A stretch of 64,000 nucleotides of DNA from contig DATMMX010000044.1 in NCBI GenBank assembly GCA_035569495.1, forward strand, positions 33,986 to 97,985, given 5' to 3'. Within the stretch, counting starts at the first letter, position 1; the number at the start of each line of letters is the position of its first letter. The position numbers were made by a program, and so were the translations under genes. This stretch comes from DASRDZ01 sp035569495. Its GTDB lineage: Bacteria; Chloroflexota; Dormibacteria; Aeolococcales; Aeolococcaceae. Below, piece by piece: positions 61,274-64,000 of this stretch. Below the pieces are notes generated by a model, which saw only the letters and a list, made by a program, of their open reading frames with translations, did not search any database and had not been told where the DNA came from.

Positions 61274-62422
61274 GTGGCGTTGCATGTGATCGTCCTGGCG
61301 GGGGGCAGCGGGACGCGGCTCTGGCCCGTCTCGCGTGCCGCCGTGCCCAAGCACCTCCTGCCGCTCGGCCCGGGCGGCGTCACCCTGCTGCGGGCGACCA
61401 TCGACCGGGTGCTGCCGCTCGGCGTCTCGGTGCACGTCGTCACCGTCGCCGCCCAGGCGGAGGCCTGCCGCGCCGAGGGCGTGGCCGCCGGGCTGGGCCC
61501 GGACTGCGTGATCGCCGAGCCCACCGCGCGGGGGACGGGCCCCGCGCTGGGGCTGGCGGTGCGGTGGATCGCCGCGTCCGACCCCGACGCCGTGATCTGC
61601 TCGGTGCACGCGGACGCCCACATCGGCGACGACGACGCCTACCGGGCCGCGGTCTGGGCGGCGGCGGGCTGGGCCTGCGCCACCGACGGCCTGGTCACGG
61701 TCGGGTTGACGCCCACCCACCCCTCGACCGGCCTGGGCTACATCGCCGTGGGTCGCATCCACTCCCCCGATGGCTGGTGCGAGCCGCGTGGGGCCTCGGG
61801 CGAGCAGGCGGGACTGTCCGCGGCGGCGTCGGGTCTGGCGGCGTTCACCGCGGCGGGGTTCGTGGAGAAGCCACCGGCCGCGCTCGCCGAGAAGTTCGTC
61901 GTCGACCACTCCCACCTCTGGAACCTGGGGCTGTTCGGCTGGACCGCCTCGGCCTTCCTGCGCGAGCTGCGCGCCGCCGCCCCGGCCGTCGACGACGCCC
62001 TGGCCGGAGTGGTCGAGGCGCGCGCCGCGGGCGACGAGGACGAAGCCTCGCGGCGCTACGCGGCCATCGAGAACGTGGCCATCGACCCGCTGGTGCTGGA
62101 GAAGACGGCGACGCTCACCGTGGTGCAGGCGGGGTTTCCCTGGTCGGACCTGGGGTCCTGGGCGGACCTGCTGGAGGCGCGCCACGAGGCGGGGGAGGGG
62201 GATGCGGCGGGCAACGTCGTCAGCGGGGACGGGATGGTGGTGGATTCGCGGAACTGCCTGGTGGAGTCGCGAGGAGGGCGGCTGGTCGCGGTCGTCGGCG
62301 CCGAGGGGTTGGTGGTTGTGGACACCGGGGATGCGGTGCTGGTGGTGCCGGCAGATCGGGTGCAGGCGGTGCGGGCCGTTGTGGAGCGGCTGCGCGAGCT
62401 CGGGCGGCAGGAACTCCTGTAG
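61274..62422 (+). CDS. manC: Mannose-1-phosphate guanylyltransferase
   Basis: A 382-residue nucleotidyltransferase that forms GDP-mannose from GTP and mannose-1-phosphate. The N-terminal VIVLAGGSGTRLWPVSRAAVPKHLL binds the nucleotide, and AEPTARGTGPALGLA, VEKP, WNLGLFGW and FPWSDLGSWADL are family marks. The C-terminal beta-helix part is short, as in single-function enzymes without an isomerase domain. GTG start seven bases after metK. It probably supplies the glycosyltransferases at 55141-59028. Confidence 0.88.
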   Translation: MALHVIVLAGGSGTRLWPVSRAAVPKHLLPLGPGGVTLLRATIDRVLPLGVSVHVVTVAAQAEACRAEGVAAGLGPDCVIAEPTARGTGPALGLAVRWIAASDPDAVICSVHADAHIGDDDAYRAAVWAAAGWACATDGLVTVGLTPTHPSTGLGYIAVGRIHSPDGWCEPRGASGEQAGLSAAASGLAAFTAAGFVEKPPAALAEKFVVDHSHLWNLGLFGWTASAFLRELRAAAPAVDDALAGVVEARAAGDEDEASRRYAAIENVAIDPLVLEKTATLTVVQAGFPWSDLGSWADLLEARHEAGEGDAAGNVVSGDGMVVDSRNCLVESRGGRLVAVVGAEGLVVVDTGDAVLVVPADRVQAVRAVVERLRELGRQELL

Positions 62423-62437
62423 AGCATCCCGAGGGCG

Positions 62438-62884
62438 TCAGCCCGAGAGCGGTGTCGCCGACGGCACCGTCGTGAATTCGAACGTCGCCGAGGTGACCGT
62501 CCCGTTCGGCGTCGGCCCCGTCATCTTCAACTGCACGTCCGCTCCCGCCGCAACGTTCAGAGCCCCCCCACTCACATCCCCCACCGGCTTCCCATCCTTG
62601 TCGTACAACGTCGCCCGCCCGCTCATGGTCACCGCCGCCCCCGCCATGGAATGCACGGTCAGCGACACGTTCACCAACCTCGCGTCGTCGACCTGCCACC
62701 TCAGGCTCGACTGATCCATCTTCACCGGCGCATCGCCCGTCTGCTTGACGGAGATCTCCGCCGCCAGCAGGGGCGTCGCCGCCGCCTGGGGCACGGTCAC
62801 TGCGGCATCCCCGCAGGCCACGACGAACAGCCCCAGCGCGGGCAGCAGGGCGCGTCGCGCCAGCAGGGCGAACCTCGACGTCAT
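62438..62884 (-). CDS. Lipoprotein of unknown function
   Basis: 148 residues. The signal ends in LFVVAC, a lipobox, then a single beta-sandwich-like domain follows (AEISVKQTGDAPVKMDQSSLRWQVDDARLVNVSLTV). No family recognised. The ATG at 62884 has GGGAG nine bases upstream. Divergent from the phosphohexomutase gene and convergent with manC. Confidence 0.65.
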   Translation of the reverse strand: MTSRFALLARRALLPALGLFVVACGDAAVTVPQAAATPLLAAEISVKQTGDAPVKMDQSSLRWQVDDARLVNVSLTVHSMAGAAVTMSGRATLYDKDGKPVGDVSGGALNVAAGADVQLKMTGPTPNGTVTSATFEFTTVPSATPLSG

Positions 62885-62955
62885 CGAACTCACTCCCTCT
62901 CCATCCTCCAGCAGGTGAACGCGCAGTATGTCCTTCGGCGTCCGCACGCGGCAAG

Positions 62956-62961
62956 TAGAAT
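62956..62961 (+). promoter_or_regulatory. -10 box, leaderless start of the phosphohexomutase gene
   Basis: TAGAAT with eight bases to the GTG at 62970. Confidence 0.55.
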
Positions 62962-62969
62962 GCCGTCAC

Positions 62970-64000
62970 GTGACCCCGCAGAGCATCCACTTTGGGACCG
63001 ACGGCTGGCGGGGGGTGGTCGCCGACGACTTCACCTACGCCAACGTCCGCGCCGTCTCCCAGGCCGTCGCCTGGTACCTCGCCGAGGACCCGCGGCCGGT
63101 GGTGGTCGGCCACGACACGCGGTACTGCGCCGAGCTCTTCGCCCGCGAGGTCGCCCGGGTGCTGGCCGCCAACGGGCGCCACGTGCTCCTCCTCGACGGT
63201 CCCGCGCCGACCCAGGTGTCCTCGTGGACGGTGGTCGCCCGCAAGGCGGCGGGGGGCGTGGTGGTCACCGCCTCGCACAACCCGCCCGAGTTCAACGGCC
63301 TCAAGTACAAGCCGGACTACGGCGGCTCGGCGCCCCCCGAGGTGGTCGGCGCGCTGGAGGAGCTGACCGCCAGGGCACAGATCGAGGGTGTGAAGGAGAT
63401 GCCCTTCGAAGACGCGGAGGCGGCCGGCAGCGTCGAGATCATCGACCCGCGTCCCGCCTACATCGCCCAGATCGGCCGCATGGTCGACCTGCCCCGGCTG
63501 CGCGACAGCGGCCTGCGCATCCTCCACGAAGCCATGCACGGCAGCGGCGCGGGCTACGTGCGCCTGCTGCTCTCGGGCGGCCGCACCACGGTTGACGAGC
63601 TGCACGCCGAACGCAACCCGGGCTTCGGCGGCATGCACCCCGAGCCCATCGAGCAGTACATGCCCGAGGCCATGGAGCGGATGCGCAGCGGCAACTACGA
63701 CCTGGGCATCGCCAACGACGGCGACGCCGACCGGGTGGGCATCGTCGACGAGCGCGGCGTCTTCGTCAACCAGCTCCAGGTGATGGCGCTGCTCACCATG
63801 TACCTGCTGGAGAAGCGCGGTGAGCGCGGCGACGTGGTGCGCTCGCTGACCACCACCGGCATGGTCGACAAGCTGGGCGAGCGCTTCGGCGTCAAGGTGC
63901 ACGAGTTGAAGGTCGGCTTCAAGTACATCGGGCCGGTGATGACCGAGACCAACGCGCTGATCGGCGGCGAGGAGTCGGGCGGCTTCGGCTTCCGCGGCCA
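62970..64000 (+). CDS. Phosphoglucomutase/phosphomannomutase, N-terminal part
   Basis: The first 343 residues of an alpha-D-phosphohexomutase cut by the right edge. FGTDGWRGVVADDF opens the protein, the phosphoserine is in VTASHNPPEFNG, the Mg loop is NDGDADRVG and the sugar loop GGEESGGFGF is near the cut. It interconverts hexose 1- and 6-phosphates; proximity to manC suggests mannose, but the FGTDGWR group also includes glucose enzymes. GTG start, eight bases after a TAGAAT box. Confidence 0.92.
   Translation, partial: MTPQSIHFGTDGWRGVVADDFTYANVRAVSQAVAWYLAEDPRPVVVGHDTRYCAELFAREVARVLAANGRHVLLLDGPAPTQVSSWTVVARKAAGGVVVTASHNPPEFNGLKYKPDYGGSAPPEVVGALEELTARAQIEGVKEMPFEDAEAAGSVEIIDPRPAYIAQIGRMVDLPRLRDSGLRILHEAMHGSGAGYVRLLLSGGRTTVDELHAERNPGFGGMHPEPIEQYMPEAMERMRSGNYDLGIANDGDADRVGIVDERGVFVNQLQVMALLTMYLLEKRGERGDVVRSLTTTGMVDKLGERFGVKVHELKVGFKYIGPVMTETNALIGGEESGGFGFRG

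Overview
The window is a high-GC bacterial chromosome segment, dense with genes on both strands and with no gene-free stretch over 300 bases. I see no rRNA, tRNA, CRISPR array, integrase or insertion sequence. Gene content fits a soil-type, menaquinone-using, aerobic high-GC lineage, either Actinomycetota or Chloroflexota/Dormibacterota. Clues are an MqnD-type futalosine menaquinone gene, a WS/DGAT acyltransferase, a secreted CAP-domain protein with DGGIF repeats, S53 peptidase and TIGR03118 families, and a CtpE-like P-type ATPase. The placement is inference. At least sixteen genes have a TANNNT or GATAAT hexamer ending 5 to 9 bases before the start codon, which points to frequent leaderless transcription.

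Layout. 1-3300: end of a secreted TIGR03118 protein, then a short arginine cluster (GNAT N-acetylglutamate synthase, argJ, argB). 3349-8486: acyl-CoA ligase, a two-domain permease and a CtpE-like cation ATPase coupled to it. 8339-22741: a region rich in c-di-GMP functions, with a membrane GGDEF-EAL protein, a c-di-GMP-I riboswitch ahead of a secreted CAP/repeat protein, and a response regulator with an HD-GYP domain. Between them lie prolyl aminopeptidase, a FUSC transporter, a secreted S53 peptidase, a ferritin-like protein and dienelactone hydrolase. 23018-28238: alpha/beta hydrolase, long-chain acyl-CoA ligase, patatin lipase and WS/DGAT, a plausible neutral-lipid storage and turnover locus. 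28212-34202: MFS transporter, MscL with a zinc-ribbon tail, and a four-gene operon with a third ligase and a phosphodiesterase.

34372-46242: small membrane and stress-like proteins, an ilvC that resembles the yeast/Bacteroidetes branch, an mqnD-rnhB-GNAT-flavin reductase operon, and a leucine/isovalerate catabolism-type operon (HMG-CoA lyase, acyl-CoA carboxylase beta, VOC protein) followed by hisN and an iron-type alcohol dehydrogenase. 46243-48184: a visibly lower-GC patch of three secreted or lipoprotein genes of unknown function, possibly acquired. 48185-51961: hydrolase, class V aminotransferase, HtpX protease, DedA protein. 51966-59028: a glycan assembly locus (flippase, phosphatase-like lipoprotein lacking its catalytic Cys, tail-anchored coiled protein, GT39, two GT4 enzymes). 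59029-64000: a long inverted repeat, two small genes of which one is a zinc-ribbon protein, metK, a mannose-1-phosphate guanylyltransferase, a lipoprotein and the start of a phosphohexomutase, which together could feed sugar nucleotides to the glycan locus.
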